Shown here: positions 53,561 to 63,371 of the stretch, piece after piece
How positions within the stretch are numbered: position 1 is the stretch's first letter
How the letters are laid out: the number at the start of each line of letters is the position of its first letter
Source of the DNA: Paramacrobiotus metropolitanus
Lineage: Eukaryota; Tardigrada; Eutardigrada; Parachela; Macrobiotidae
Direction of reading: 5' to 3'
Assembly (NCBI RefSeq): GCF_019649055.1
Contig: NW_026570221.1
Span: 1,736,001 to 1,800,000 of the forward strand
DNA length: 64,000 nt
Notes under the pieces: model-generated
Told to the model about the DNA's origin: nothing
The model's database searches: none
The model's input: the letters and a program-made list of their open reading frames with translations, nothing else
Made by a program: the position numbers and the translations under genes

Positions 53561-55472
53561 ATGGGAATGTTTAGCAGTAGTATTTGCTGTCAGAAAATTC
53601 AAGCCGTTTATCGATTATTCGGATTTCACTGTAAGAACGGATCATCAAGCGCTGACCAACTTACTAAAGTCAGAGACGAATAAAGTCGGAATGAATCCGC
53701 GTTTGACGAGATGGGCAATGGCACTGCAAGGTCATCAGTTTAAAATCGAATACAAACCGGGAAAATATAGCGACAGCGCGGACGCATTATCAAGAGCGCC
53801 AATTGAAGGCCCAACGTGTCAAGAGGAAGAATTTGATGAGATCCCAAACTTCGAGAATTATAAGAAAGAATTCGACACGAAAGAACCGGCAATTGAAATT
53901 GGACAGCTGTTCCTGCAGATGGTGGAACAGAGAGCAAAACGCTTAAAGGTCACTTCAGCTACGGCGAATGAGTCGGCTGAAAACGAAGTAAAAGTGAACC
54001 GAGTAAAAAGCTGGTTGCCCACCGTGAGTGACTTAAAGGTCACCGGGCTTGAAGACAAATCTAAAGCTCAAGATGGAAAGGTCACGAGACTTGTTGAAAC
54101 AACGGAGAATACAGATGACCTTTGGGAAGCGGACAAAGTGGCACAGGCGTTGAACGAGTGTCCGATAAAGCTACTGAGATTCCCGAAACAGATGAAGAAG
54201 GGGTACAAACCACTACCACGCTGTAAGATCATCAAGGACTGGAACGTGCTCAGCACGGCAACAGTTCGTATCGTTAACCTGCAAGGTGATGAGGAGGAAG
54301 AAGATGACTTGAACTTGCAATTGCGGAACAAACAGTTAAAAGATCCCCACCTGGCAATGATAATAGATGAACTGGAACATCTACCAGATTCTGAAACGAG
54401 ATCGAAATTTGAAGTTCATTACCAGTTGTGGAATGGCATACTGTACCGAGTAAAGGATAAAAATGGGAAACTTGAAAGGTCATATGTGGTACCGTTGTCA
54501 ATGCGAAGAGCGATAATCCACGCATTGCACGACGAGAAAGCGGCAGGCCATTTGGGATTCGAAAAGACACTATCAGCGATAAGACTCCGTTATTATTGGG
54601 ATCGAATGAGTACAGATGTAAAGAATTACATACTTGCCTGCCAAGGATGTCAGTTCCGCAAAACGCCAAGGAAATGTCCACCAGGAAAATTGCAAGAAAT
54701 CAAAGTGGGACATCCGTTCTTCCGAGTTTGCGCGGATCTGAAGGAACCGTTGTTACCAACGAAGAAACGAGGATACAAGTACATAGCGGTATTCATCGAT
54801 CAGCTGACGAAAAACGTGATTGCGGTACCAATGAAGACGGCAACGGCTAAAGAGTTTGCAAAAGTGTTCGTAAAGCATGTAATATTGGTACACGGAGCAC
54901 CGCACATCCTACACACGGATCGTGGACGGCATTTTACAGCTGAAGTGTTGACAAAGGTCACCAACGTGTTCAAGATTAAACACACGTTTGGAACGGCGTA
55001 TCATCCAGAAGGTCAAGGCCAAGTTGAAAGACAGATGCAGACGATTGCGGATGGCCTGGCTCAGTATCTGAAAGCGGGAAATGAAAGGAAGCTTAACAAG
55101 TACCTTCCATATGTTATTTCGGCGATGAACAGAGTTGTACACGCCACAACTGGTTACTCGGCATATTACATGCTACACAGCAAAGAAATGACAATGCCGG
55201 AAGATGTGGTCACAAAAACGAATATCCCAGACGACTATGGCACTCCCGATGAGTGGGTGGAGACCATGAAAAAGAATCTGACCTTTGCAGAAGAAGTGGC
55301 GAGGTGCAATATCAAAGATGCATACGAGAATAATGCGGAAATCTACAACAAGAGGAAATCGGAGCCTAACTTTAAAGTGGGCGACCTTGTATTGATACGT
55401 TTACCTAAAGACACGAAACAAGGGAAGAAAGAAAACCAATCGGACTTTAAGTCGAAATACGATAAAGTATAG
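53550..55472 (+). CDS. RNase H C-terminal part and integrase
   Basis: RNase H continues with GVTEWECLAVVFAV (Glu) and FTVRTDHQAL (Asp). After a linker with several KVT triplets comes integrase. The zinc domain (HALHDEKAAGHLG, ACQGCQFRK) has H-H-C-C spacing. The rve core has Asp in RVCADLKEP, Asp in ILHTDRGRHF and Glu in GQGQVERQMQT. A C-terminal domain follows (FKVGDLVLIRLPKD). All three integrase acidic residues and the RNase H residues are present. The frame closes at a single TAG 55470-55472 and continues in the same frame beyond. Confidence 0.92.
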   Translation, partial: GVTEWECLAVVFAVRKFKPFIDYSDFTVRTDHQALTNLLKSETNKVGMNPRLTRWAMALQGHQFKIEYKPGKYSDSADALSRAPIEGPTCQEEEFDEIPNFENYKKEFDTKEPAIEIGQLFLQMVEQRAKRLKVTSATANESAENEVKVNRVKSWLPTVSDLKVTGLEDKSKAQDGKVTRLVETTENTDDLWEADKVAQALNECPIKLLRFPKQMKKGYKPLPRCKIIKDWNVLSTATVRIVNLQGDEEEEDDLNLQLRNKQLKDPHLAMIIDELEHLPDSETRSKFEVHYQLWNGILYRVKDKNGKLERSYVVPLSMRRAIIHALHDEKAAGHLGFEKTLSAIRLRYYWDRMSTDVKNYILACQGCQFRKTPRKCPPGKLQEIKVGHPFFRVCADLKEPLLPTKKRGYKYIAVFIDQLTKNVIAVPMKTATAKEFAKVFVKHVILVHGAPHILHTDRGRHFTAEVLTKVTNVFKIKHTFGTAYHPEGQGQVERQMQTIADGLAQYLKAGNERKLNKYLPYVISAMNRVVHATTGYSAYYMLHSKEMTMPEDVVTKTNIPDDYGTPDEWVETMKKNLTFAEEVARCNIKDAYENNAEIYNKRKSEPNFKVGDLVLIRLPKDTKQGKKENQSDFKSKYDKV

Positions 55473-56359
55473 AAGATCCTCAGTTACCCACGAACAAATG
55501 AAGCAGAGGTCATTGAACAGAATCCAAAGAAAAAGGCGGATTTGAAGGTATTTTCGATTGACCGCTTGAAACCATGGCATCCGCCATTACCGGTCGAGGA
55601 AACAGCGAAGCAAGTACCAGAGCGTACTTCAAATTTTTTCGAACAACCTCTACTACCTGAAATGGAAATAGCGGATGAGGGCGCAGAGCGCACTTCTCAA
55701 AAAGATCCCTTTTTCGAACCCCCTCTGCTACCCGAAATGGAAAAAGTGGATGATAACGAAGCGGAAGAAGCTGAGCATGATCCGAAAAATGGACCAAGTC
55801 AATTTTTCGAACCACGCATTCTGCTACCTGATACGAAAAACGGAGACAAACCAAAAAAGAAAAGAGGAAGAAAAAGGAAAGAAGATAAAGATTTTGAAAC
55901 AGCCGTTACAGCAAAGTTGAACGCAGAAGCTGGGAATTTGACAGAAAGGTCACCAGCGAGGGAACCGATAATGAAGTAGCAGGACGCGCTTCACAAAAAG
56001 ATTTTGAACTGAACCAAAAACCTTTTTTCGAACCACGCACTGCTACCGGGGACAAGGATGACCTTTCGAAACAGCGAACTGGCGCTGAGATATCAGAGCG
56101 CGATTCGAATTTTTTCGAACCACGCACTGCCGGCAATGAGAATGACCTCATAAAAAAGAGAAAAGAGGAAATAGAGGCAGTCAAATCAAAAGCTGAACAA
56201 CTGGGCCGTGACATAGCGAAAGCAATCGATGACCGAAAGGTTAAACAGAAGAAAAAGAAACTAACTCCTACTGAATTGCTGACCCAGAAAGGTGAAGTTG
56301 AAGATGCGGCCAACAAAGAACTCCTTGATCAGATAACTAAAGGACGCAAAAACAAATAA
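55473..56359 (+). CDS. Pol C-terminal tail with FFEP repeats
   Basis: The same frame as integrase resumes after TAG 55470 (KILSYPRTNEAEVIEQ, VFSIDRLKPWHPP) to 55979. A frame change near 55966 continues as KDFELNQKPFFEPRTATGDK to TAA 56357-56359. It is acidic and lysine-rich, with five FFE(P/Q) repeats and a basic KKKRGRKRK stretch that could be a nuclear localisation signal. No folded domain is recognised. Confidence 0.6.
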
Positions 56360-56579
56360 CCCACATAAATACGAAGAAGGGGTTCACTTCACTAAAAATA
56401 GGAGTTGGGAAGGTGTAAAAAGGTCATCACCGTTATAAAGCTAACCAATACCGTTTCATTGTTACAGAAGGTAAGCGCAGTTAATGGACAGATTGGAACG
56501 ACAAAATTCAGATAATTCTGACTCGGAAAGTATTGGAAATGCGTTAAAGACATCGACCCCAAAAAGAATGGAAGGTTAA
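56360..56579. other. Short gap without coding signal
   Basis: About 220 bp between pol and the next ORF, with one AAAGGTCA copy. It could contain a subgenomic promoter or splice acceptor (TTGTTACAG at about 56459). Not testable by eye. Confidence 0.35.
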
Positions 56580-56942
56580 TACGGGTACGACACCTCATAT
56601 GGTGAGGGGTCGACGTCGTCGGTAGGAACGGCACAGAACGAACCTGGAACAGTCGAAGGAGGCGCTTATGGTGGCCCAGGGTATTATGTGTATCATGATC
56701 CGGGACAGCCGACGAATTACCAAGATACGGTTAATTGGGTGCACCACGGCTCAACTGCCGGAACCCAGTATACAGAACAACCGATGCACAATGCCCCTTA
56801 TCAGCCGTACCCAGGAGTATATACCCCACCGATGGGACCATCGCAGGTGATGATGGGACCGGAAAGAATGTTGATGCCGCCACCGCAACAGACTACACCG
56901 AGTAGATTTATGGGACATGGGGCGGATTTAGTGGAATGTTAG
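56580..56942 (+). CDS. Tyr/Pro/Gly-rich ORF
   Basis: The frame is open from TAA 56577 to TAG 56940-56942. Composition is Gly/Tyr/Pro-rich (GGPGYYVYHDPGQPTNYQ, YQPYPGVYTPPMGP), low complexity. It merges by one-base shift into the 659-aa ORF starting at 56936, so it is probably that protein's N-terminus. Confidence 0.5.
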   Translation, partial: YGYDTSYGEGSTSSVGTAQNEPGTVEGGAYGGPGYYVYHDPGQPTNYQDTVNWVHHGSTAGTQYTEQPMHNAPYQPYPGVYTPPMGPSQVMMGPERMLMPPPQQTTPSRFMGHGADLVEC

Positions 56943-58915
56943 CGACTCCGGTGCAGTCACAAAGGTCATCTCCGATACTGCCACCCTTTCCAGAAACGGG
57001 AGGTCTGTCACTGTCGGACATTGGAACACCTCGTTTGAGAACACCGCAGCAAATGGGAGCGCAACGACCTCACCGGAACTCGCCACAAAAAGGAAAGAGG
57101 CGAGGAGGAAATCGGTTTGATTCACCACGACCGCGAGGCATATTGCCGTCGTTGGGCCCAAACTTGGAGCAGGTCGGACCAGATGGTCTACGGGCAACGC
57201 CCCCGGGTGAACCAATCGTGCACGAGTACTCACCGAAACTTCCGCTGGATATGAGAGAAGATGATGCGCGATTGAACGTGATTGTGAGCAACGGAGAAAG
57301 ATTGACAGCGGCTGATACAGAGGCCATCCAGGATTTCAACCGAATGTGTCGGGATCTTTATAGAATTCACATGCAAGTTGAGGATGATCACGCATTTTAT
57401 GGAAGATTAATCAGTTTGGACGCGATCATTGAAGCAGCTCACATCGCGATGAAGGAAAAAACTAAAATCATTGAAGTTCAACGTAAAGAGTTAGCGATCA
57501 GAATCGCCTCGATGAAACAATACCATCCGGCTTTAACCAACCGAAAATGGCCGCCGATGATTGAGAAGATACAGGGATTCCTTAAGACGATTCCTAAAGA
57601 AAGGAGACCTTCGACAAGCAGCGTGGCGGGGCCGTCACGGGCATTAGTTGAAGCACCAGTTGATGAGATGTCGGACAGTGCCCTCCTGGAAACAAAGAGA
57701 AAAATTGATGCAGAATTAACTGACCGTGCAGAAAGGTCACGGGCCAGTTCAACCGCAGGATCAGCACGCGGACGTACCAGTTCGGTTACAGAGCCGTCTA
57801 GCGGGACCGTAAAAAGTGGAAAAAGAGTAAGGTCACCGACGATAAGTCCAAAAGAACATGACAAGAAAGGGCAGCGGACCAAAAAGGTCACAACAAGTAA
57901 AGCACCGCCGGCTAAGCCACAAGCCCCGATCCCGGTGGGTAGAAAGAGTGTTCCACCCACGCCACCTACAACGGAAGACCAGATTCGATTTCCGAAATGC
58001 AGGACTTTCACAGTCAAATATACCGGGACAGACCATAATGAACGAAAGGTCACGGCTCGGATAGTTGATAAAAGAACGAATAAGGAGATTGACTCATACA
58101 ATCCTCTTGCAGATAAGTCAGTCAAAACTGAGATTGGGGAAAGGTCAAAGACAGAAGTCAACGAGGCGTTACAATTCATTCCCCCGGAAGAGCGTCATAA
58201 TCCGAGAGTCCTTATTCAGATGATGAAACACGTGGTGTCGAAAATAGCGAATGAAGAGGACGCATTGATCCGAATTAAAGTGGGCACGAATGACGACCAC
58301 TTGGCATACACACACACAGCGGATGGAAAGTTGTTCACGAAAGAAAGAATCCGGCCAAAACCGACAGCGGACCCAGATCCGGCTAAACGAACATTAGATG
58401 ATTACGAGTCGACCCTGAAATATACTGAAGGAACATGCAGGAAGGTGACGCTGAAACTCCATTTTGGCGATGGAGCAATGGACGGCATAACCGCAGTAAT
58501 CGTCGACCCGGTAACAGGAGATCCGATTCCATACGCCCCATGGGATGTGTCAGAAGAGAGCGCCGAACATGCTAACCAGACAGCCCTCGACCAGCTGTGG
58601 GACCTGATACCAAAAAGTGAACATCAAGATCCGATAGTCCAATCGAACACACTGATCAGCATGATGCGGCATCGAGCGGAGATAGATAAAGCTCATTTCC
58701 GACTCACAAGAAGAATGGAAAACGGATCGTATAAAACGGTATTCTACGACGCGAAACTGAACCCTCTGTGGGAGATTGTGAGACAGGGACAGACAAAAGA
58801 AACACCTCACTTGGAAATTCAGGGCAAACACCCGGCACAAGAAAGTGGAGCCGGAGAGATGGCAGAGGCCTCCGTAGCCGAAGTGGCAGGAACGGGGAGT
58901 ACCAGGCGACCATAA
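56936..58915 (+). CDS. Unknown 659-aa protein with internally duplicated domain
   Basis: The longest undisturbed frame after pol. Residues 1-90 are Pro/Arg-rich. Residues about 95-220 are helical (ADTEAIQDFNRMCRDLYRIH). A disordered Ser/Arg/Lys stretch follows. Two diverged copies of one domain of about 125 residues then lie at about 355-475 and 495-620: VTARIVDKRTNKEIDSYNP aligns with ITAVIVDPVTGDPIPYAP, and ALQFIPPEERHNPRVLIQMM aligns with ALDQLWDLIPKSEHQDP followed by LISMMRH. No family is recognised. It is not envelope-like: no signal peptide or membrane segment. It ends at TAA 58913, but the same frame continues. Confidence 0.65.
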   Translation: MLATPVQSQRSSPILPPFPETGGLSLSDIGTPRLRTPQQMGAQRPHRNSPQKGKRRGGNRFDSPRPRGILPSLGPNLEQVGPDGLRATPPGEPIVHEYSPKLPLDMREDDARLNVIVSNGERLTAADTEAIQDFNRMCRDLYRIHMQVEDDHAFYGRLISLDAIIEAAHIAMKEKTKIIEVQRKELAIRIASMKQYHPALTNRKWPPMIEKIQGFLKTIPKERRPSTSSVAGPSRALVEAPVDEMSDSALLETKRKIDAELTDRAERSRASSTAGSARGRTSSVTEPSSGTVKSGKRVRSPTISPKEHDKKGQRTKKVTTSKAPPAKPQAPIPVGRKSVPPTPPTTEDQIRFPKCRTFTVKYTGTDHNERKVTARIVDKRTNKEIDSYNPLADKSVKTEIGERSKTEVNEALQFIPPEERHNPRVLIQMMKHVVSKIANEEDALIRIKVGTNDDHLAYTHTADGKLFTKERIRPKPTADPDPAKRTLDDYESTLKYTEGTCRKVTLKLHFGDGAMDGITAVIVDPVTGDPIPYAPWDVSEESAEHANQTALDQLWDLIPKSEHQDPIVQSNTLISMMRHRAEIDKAHFRLTRRMENGSYKTVFYDAKLNPLWEIVRQGQTKETPHLEIQGKHPAQESGAGEMAEASVAEVAGTGSTRRP

Positions 58916-59602
58916 AAACAGGACGATTCGGAAGAGGAGGAAGCTGACGACGATTCGGCAGAAGAATCGGTCGATGAAGATGAAGAGGACGAGATAGCCG
59001 AGGAAGATAACCAGCCTCCAAAAGTGGCCGTTAAGCCGAAAAAAGCAGATAAATTGGAAGAAGCTATGAAACGGGGCAAGACTAAGAAAAGCGGCAAAAA
59101 AGAATCAAAAGATGATGATAAAAAGAAGAAGAAGGGCGATGAAAAAGAAGCTAAGGGTCACGGAAGGAAGACGGGAGAGAGAAAGAAAAAGGACAAGCCG
59201 TCCTCTCCCGATGTCGAAATTCTTGATGAAACAGTTGGCGAAGTTGAAGCAAGGTCATCGACACCTACAACTTCGAAGAAATTCGTAATCGAATCGGCAA
59301 CCTCCAAGGCCAAGACTGATGAACCGCCGACAACTAAAGGAAAGGTCATAGCGGTGAAGCAGATTGTTCCGGTCGTCATCTCGGCATCCACTCCGAAAGA
59401 GCGTAGAGAGAAAGGAAAGCGTGAAAAAGCAAAACGAGAGACGTCACGAGAATCAGAAGCGTCAGAAGTGAGCTTACCGAGTACTTCAACGGTTAGCACA
59501 AGGTCACAACCAGACCCGAAAACGGCCAGACCGAGAAGCCTAGCAGGGGCTATGGACAAAAAGAAAAAAGCAAAGAGCGAACCCGCTAAGTCGGAAAAGT
59601 AA
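58916..59602 (+). CDS. Acidic then Lys-rich continuation ORF
   Basis: In frame with the 659-aa ORF after TAA 58913-58915. It begins KQDDSEEEEADDDSAEE and turns into Lys-rich repeats (KKSGKKESKDDDKKKKK), then Ser/Thr/Lys-rich disorder with PSSPDVEILDET (a SUMO-interaction-like core). It ends at TAA 59600-59602, and the same frame leads into the next ORF 12 bp later. Confidence 0.5.
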   Translation, partial: KQDDSEEEEADDDSAEESVDEDEEDEIAEEDNQPPKVAVKPKKADKLEEAMKRGKTKKSGKKESKDDDKKKKKGDEKEAKGHGRKTGERKKKDKPSSPDVEILDETVGEVEARSSTPTTSKKFVIESATSKAKTDEPPTTKGKVIAVKQIVPVVISASTPKERREKGKREKAKRETSRESEASEVSLPSTSTVSTRSQPDPKTARPRSLAGAMDKKKKAKSEPAKSEK

Positions 59603-59614
59603 GGCAAAGCGGCC

Positions 59615-60691
59615 ATGAAAATTGATGCAATGGCGATGGCCAATTACACTGAGCCACAGGGTGACAGCGAACTTGACTTTTCGGGAGTTGAAGACGAATT
59701 TGACGATCCTGACAACGACAATCTGACTACGATCGACGAAATTATCGCTGCGTACAATGGTGCCGAGAAAAACTTTACACGAATAAGAACGACATCGGTG
59801 ACATCTAAATTCAGAGCGGGCCTGAAGACATACTTGAAGAAAGAAATGCGCCGCAGTTACACCAAACAAAAGTTCGACGTGGTTTTGGAATTCGCTCGAA
59901 ATGCGGGAAACTTTATTCAGAAGCATCCTAACTTTGCGTATAAGGCTAAGTTATTCAGACCGGCGAGTTCAGATAAGGCACTGACGACTCCAAACGAAGA
60001 TACCTCAATGCGAGTAGAAAGGGCAATCGCGGGAATGACAAGCCCGTTGGGGTCAACGAGTCACCGGATCAGTCAATACATCAATGCCGTTTGGAACGAC
60101 GGAAAAGGGATGATAAAGGAAATTGACACGGCCACCGAGCGTGTATTGCCGCGGATGATTAGACAGAACATCCTTTCGACAACGAATGCACATAAAGGAC
60201 AGCTGATCAGATATACGAGAGTAGGTCTGATACCGCCGGAAAGACAGGGCCACTGTCATATGTCCGAAAGCCAGGATATGAAAAAGGTCACAGTTCCATT
60301 GACCGGAGACTCGACAACTCCCATACTGAATCAGATCGCACAGCTAAGGGCTGAAGAAGAAGCCGCTCGGGTTAAAGCACAAGCCCCGAGAGTGTCAAAA
60401 ACGAAAGGACCAATGGATGAGGAATCGGAAGAAAGTGACGATGACCCTACGACACAAACGCCTCTTGAACCAGCGACAGAAAAGGATGACCAGTCCAAAG
60501 GCCAAGAGACATCTGGAACTGTGGCAGAAGTTCAAACGAAAGGTCATGAGGCTCCGCAAAAAGGGGAGAAAGAAAAGGTCATGCTCCCAATGGAGAAAGC
60601 GGCAGCGGAAGCAGAAGCAGCAGCAGCCTCCGCGCGTCAGGTGTTTCAGAGATCATTGTTCGTACCATTGAAGGATGCTTTCGAGAAATAG
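59615..60691 (+). CDS. Unknown 358-aa protein
   Basis: ATG 59615. An acidic N-terminus (LDFSGVEDEFDDPDNDN), then a probably folded basic helical region (about residues 40-220: TSKFRAGLKTYLKKEMRRS, HRISQYINAVWNDGKGMIKE), then a disordered tail with KKVTV, TKGHEAP and EKEKVM translations of the motif, ending in an Ala-rich helix. It is in frame with the preceding ORF across TAA 59600. No family is recognised. Confidence 0.55.
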   Translation: MKIDAMAMANYTEPQGDSELDFSGVEDEFDDPDNDNLTTIDEIIAAYNGAEKNFTRIRTTSVTSKFRAGLKTYLKKEMRRSYTKQKFDVVLEFARNAGNFIQKHPNFAYKAKLFRPASSDKALTTPNEDTSMRVERAIAGMTSPLGSTSHRISQYINAVWNDGKGMIKEIDTATERVLPRMIRQNILSTTNAHKGQLIRYTRVGLIPPERQGHCHMSESQDMKKVTVPLTGDSTTPILNQIAQLRAEEEAARVKAQAPRVSKTKGPMDEESEESDDDPTTQTPLEPATEKDDQSKGQETSGTVAEVQTKGHEAPQKGEKEKVMLPMEKAAAEAEAAAASARQVFQRSLFVPLKDAFEK

Positions 60692-61420
60692 CGATCGAAG
60701 TTGGCAGGTGAAGTGGGAGGTCATGAGACTGCCACAGAAAGAGAAAGCGGCTGAACCGAAATCTGCTCAGTCATCACCAGGCTCGTTGGCAAAGTTAAAG
60801 ATTGTTGAGACAGAAGAAGCGGACCCAACGGACTCGGCACTATCCCCCCAGAAAACGGAAAACAGCAGTACGAAGACAAAGGAGGCGACAGATTATACGT
60901 TAGGAGCACCGTTGGATGTGAATAACCGGACATGGAACGAAGTCCAGGCTGCGATTCAGAGTACTAGAGAACACGAAATGCTTGGGATGGAACTAAAAAG
61001 ACAAGTCGCCGAAAACTCGAAAGGAAGATCGTCACTCAGCATGAGCGAGCGAGTCTTGAAACGAGCGTATAAGGAAGGAAAGTTGGGAAGTAAATATAAC
61101 AAGGACAACAAAGTTATTTACTACCTTCCGAAACAGGGCAAGGATCGCACACCCAGACTTAAAATGGAGCTGGAGGCCTGGAAGATAGCCGTCACAGATG
61201 TGGCTTTGGGCGCCATTGGCGGTACCAATGGAGCGTCATGGGGTGACCTTTCAAATTTCATGGCTGTCCATCATGAACTGGGAGAACTGAATATCGAGAA
61301 AGACAAAGAATGAATTACGAATGCCGTTGAAGCCTTGATTGCAGACGAAGCGCTTCATATTAATAAGGATGGACGAGTTGACTTCAAACCGTATAACCCG
61401 CCGGCGAAGGAGTCTGAGTG
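60675..61420 (+). CDS. Unknown protein, about 248 codons with one internal stop
   Basis: The frame 60675-61313 is followed by in-frame TGA 61311 and then 35 more codons (ITNAVEALIADEALHINKDG) to TGA near 61418. A disordered N-terminal half; a folded-looking C-terminal half (RTWNEVQAAIQSTREHEML, SERVLKRAYKEGKLGSKY, VIYYLPKQGK). It overlaps the end of the previous ORF by 17 bp in another frame. No family is recognised. Confidence 0.5.
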
Positions 61421-61772
61421 AATGGGACGAGTATAATATGCAGCGAGTAATGAACCCTGCATATTACAGAAAAAGCATAAAAATAATTAAAAACGAAAGA
61501 GAAAAGCTTTACGGAAAATTGAAAGTGAAAAGGTCAACTCGAGAAGTAGCGACGATAAGACTAACAGAAAAAGGTCACAGTAGTCAGGAAACGCTAATAA
61601 CGTGAGAAAGGTCACCACGTTACAGTGATAGAAAGGGTAGCACGAGCTAGGAAAGTCTCAGCTCAGTAACGGAATAGCCTAAGATAGGCGTAAGGATGAT
61701 AGAAAAGTCGTGTTAACGGATAAGAAGGAAGAGATTATCGTGGAGAAAATTACTATGACGGAGTTGTTTTAA
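61421..61772 (+). other. Weakly coding gap with three motif copies
   Basis: A short frame (to 61605) reads RRRSLSEWDEYNMQRVMNP, KRSTREV and EKGHSS, and may be the tail of the preceding protein in another frame. Three AGGTCA copies lie at about 61531-61612. Sequence from 61620 to 61772 shows no coding signal. Confidence 0.4.
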
Positions 61773-63371
61773 TTGCAGATTCAAAGTGGAGAAATGGCAC
61801 AAAAAGGTCAAGCCATTCCTCAAAGTTCAGGAACGGGATCTGACATTGACAAGTCTACGGGCTATAATCCGAGGTGTCCGGACTGTAAACGGAATAACAT
61901 TATAAAGAGCGGTAAATACCCATGTTGGGCGTGCGCAACAAGACTGGAGAATCCCATGTGGATTGTAACAAGAGAAGCTATTCGGGGCAATATGGAAATT
62001 TTCCGGATATTGATTACTAAGACACACTATCAGAATGTGGGATTGCCGGACAGAATGTTGATTGAAGACCGATATAGACAGGCCATAAAAGATGACGAAC
62101 CTGGCTGGGATGTCACAATGGAACCACCGAAGGATCCCTTAACAGATGACTATCGTCAGCAGTTCAACAGGGACCAAAAGCGCATGCAGCGGCAACAGCT
62201 GGAAGATGAACTCCTTGCGAAAATTGAAGCGGAGAATAAACGGACAAGCGAACAGGCTGCACGAGAAGCGCTGCCCAGTTCGTCGAGTTCAGCCATACCT
62301 ACAGCAAGCATAAATGAAGATGAGGCGCAGCTCACACAACAGGCCCTCATCATCCAGATTGAAACGTTGACGAAGGACCCAGCCGCTATGCCAGATGATG
62401 TGTTTAAAGTATTGCTCCGGGAGAAACGGCGACTTCAGCAGGGATTTGCCCCAGCGCCGTATATCAAGAAGGAGGTTGAAAAGCGTATGGAGGAGCTGCG
62501 TCGATCTCGTCAAAACGAGAGTAACGTCCTGCAGGCACTCAGAGGATTTAGACGAGATGATGGGTTTACACGACCTCGATCGCCTCCGCAAAGAGAAAGG
62601 TCACGCGGACATTCACGCGAAAATGAACGAACTTCCGAACGACGAAACGAAAGGTCACGTGAATACTCTCGTGAAAGGACACGCGATTACCGCAGGGAAA
62701 GGTCACGCGTACGTTTCCCCGACCGAGATTATCGTGGCGGAAGAGGTTGGGTACGCCATGGAAATGAGATAACGGAAACGAGCATCCAACGGAAAATCGA
62801 TACAGCAAAGATTTTGGCAGCGACAAGAGGACGAGAAGAACAACGGCGTACGGAGTCATACCGTACAGAACCTGAAAAGGAAGGTCATCAGGTGCCGTTG
62901 GGAGTTGCGTTTTGTAATCGCAACGTTCGAATGTCCACACCGGAAAGGTCATGGGACAAGAGACGAGAGCGCACGCGGAATCGAACACCAGACCCACATG
63001 ATAAAAGATGGCAAGAGAGAACTGCGTTTTACGCGGGCCTTGAGTGTGGTGCAAGCAAAAGGTCATCGAGCGCAGAACGGGAAGAAACACCTCCGAAGCA
63101 TCAGCGACTGGAATCAACAGTCCACGTGGTGGACCCCATCATGAGTGCCGTTCAAGAGGATGACACGATGGAAGGGGGCAGCTCAGTCGCAGATTCAGTG
63201 TCCCAGGAGAATGTGACCCATCGACGAAACGTAATTCTTGATAGTGACCTTCAACCGGCTACATCGGCAAGTAATGAACCGTCGCAGCCTGAGTCAGAAG
63301 GACGACGCGAACAAGAAGGTCAACGCAAACCGGATGATCGTCGCGAAAGTGATCGGCGAATGACTTCTTGA
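61773..63371 (+). CDS. Unknown 532-aa protein with zinc ribbon and RS-like region
   Basis: The frame is open from the TAA ending at 61772 to TGA at 63369-63371; the first clear ATG is 61794. The N-terminus has a zinc-ribbon pattern CPDCKRNNIIKSGKYPCWAC (C-x2-C-x12-C-x2-C). A structured helical part follows (WIVTREAIRGNMEIFRILI), and then a disordered half with an Arg/Ser/Glu-rich stretch (RERSRGHSREN, RNERSREYSRERTRDY) resembling an RS domain. The RS character is produced largely by in-frame GAAAGGTCA copies. Possible RNA binding; function unknown. Confidence 0.6.
   Translation: MQIQSGEMAQKGQAIPQSSGTGSDIDKSTGYNPRCPDCKRNNIIKSGKYPCWACATRLENPMWIVTREAIRGNMEIFRILITKTHYQNVGLPDRMLIEDRYRQAIKDDEPGWDVTMEPPKDPLTDDYRQQFNRDQKRMQRQQLEDELLAKIEAENKRTSEQAAREALPSSSSSAIPTASINEDEAQLTQQALIIQIETLTKDPAAMPDDVFKVLLREKRRLQQGFAPAPYIKKEVEKRMEELRRSRQNESNVLQALRGFRRDDGFTRPRSPPQRERSRGHSRENERTSERRNERSREYSRERTRDYRRERSRVRFPDRDYRGGRGWVRHGNEITETSIQRKIDTAKILAATRGREEQRRTESYRTEPEKEGHQVPLGVAFCNRNVRMSTPERSWDKRRERTRNRTPDPHDKRWQERTAFYAGLECGASKRSSSAEREETPPKHQRLESTVHVVDPIMSAVQEDDTMEGGSSVADSVSQENVTHRRNVILDSDLQPATSASNEPSQPESEGRREQEGQRKPDDRRESDRRMTS

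Larger units (their letters stand above)
49961..56130 (+). repeat. Dispersed TTTTTCGAACCACGC repeats, seven copies
   Basis: Copies near 49966, 50053, 55635, 55709, 55802, 56023 and 56110, usually followed by CTGCTACC or a variant. They are translated as FFEPRTA, FFEPPLLPEME and similar. All contain TTCGAA or a one-base variant. They lie on both sides of pol. Confidence 0.8.
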
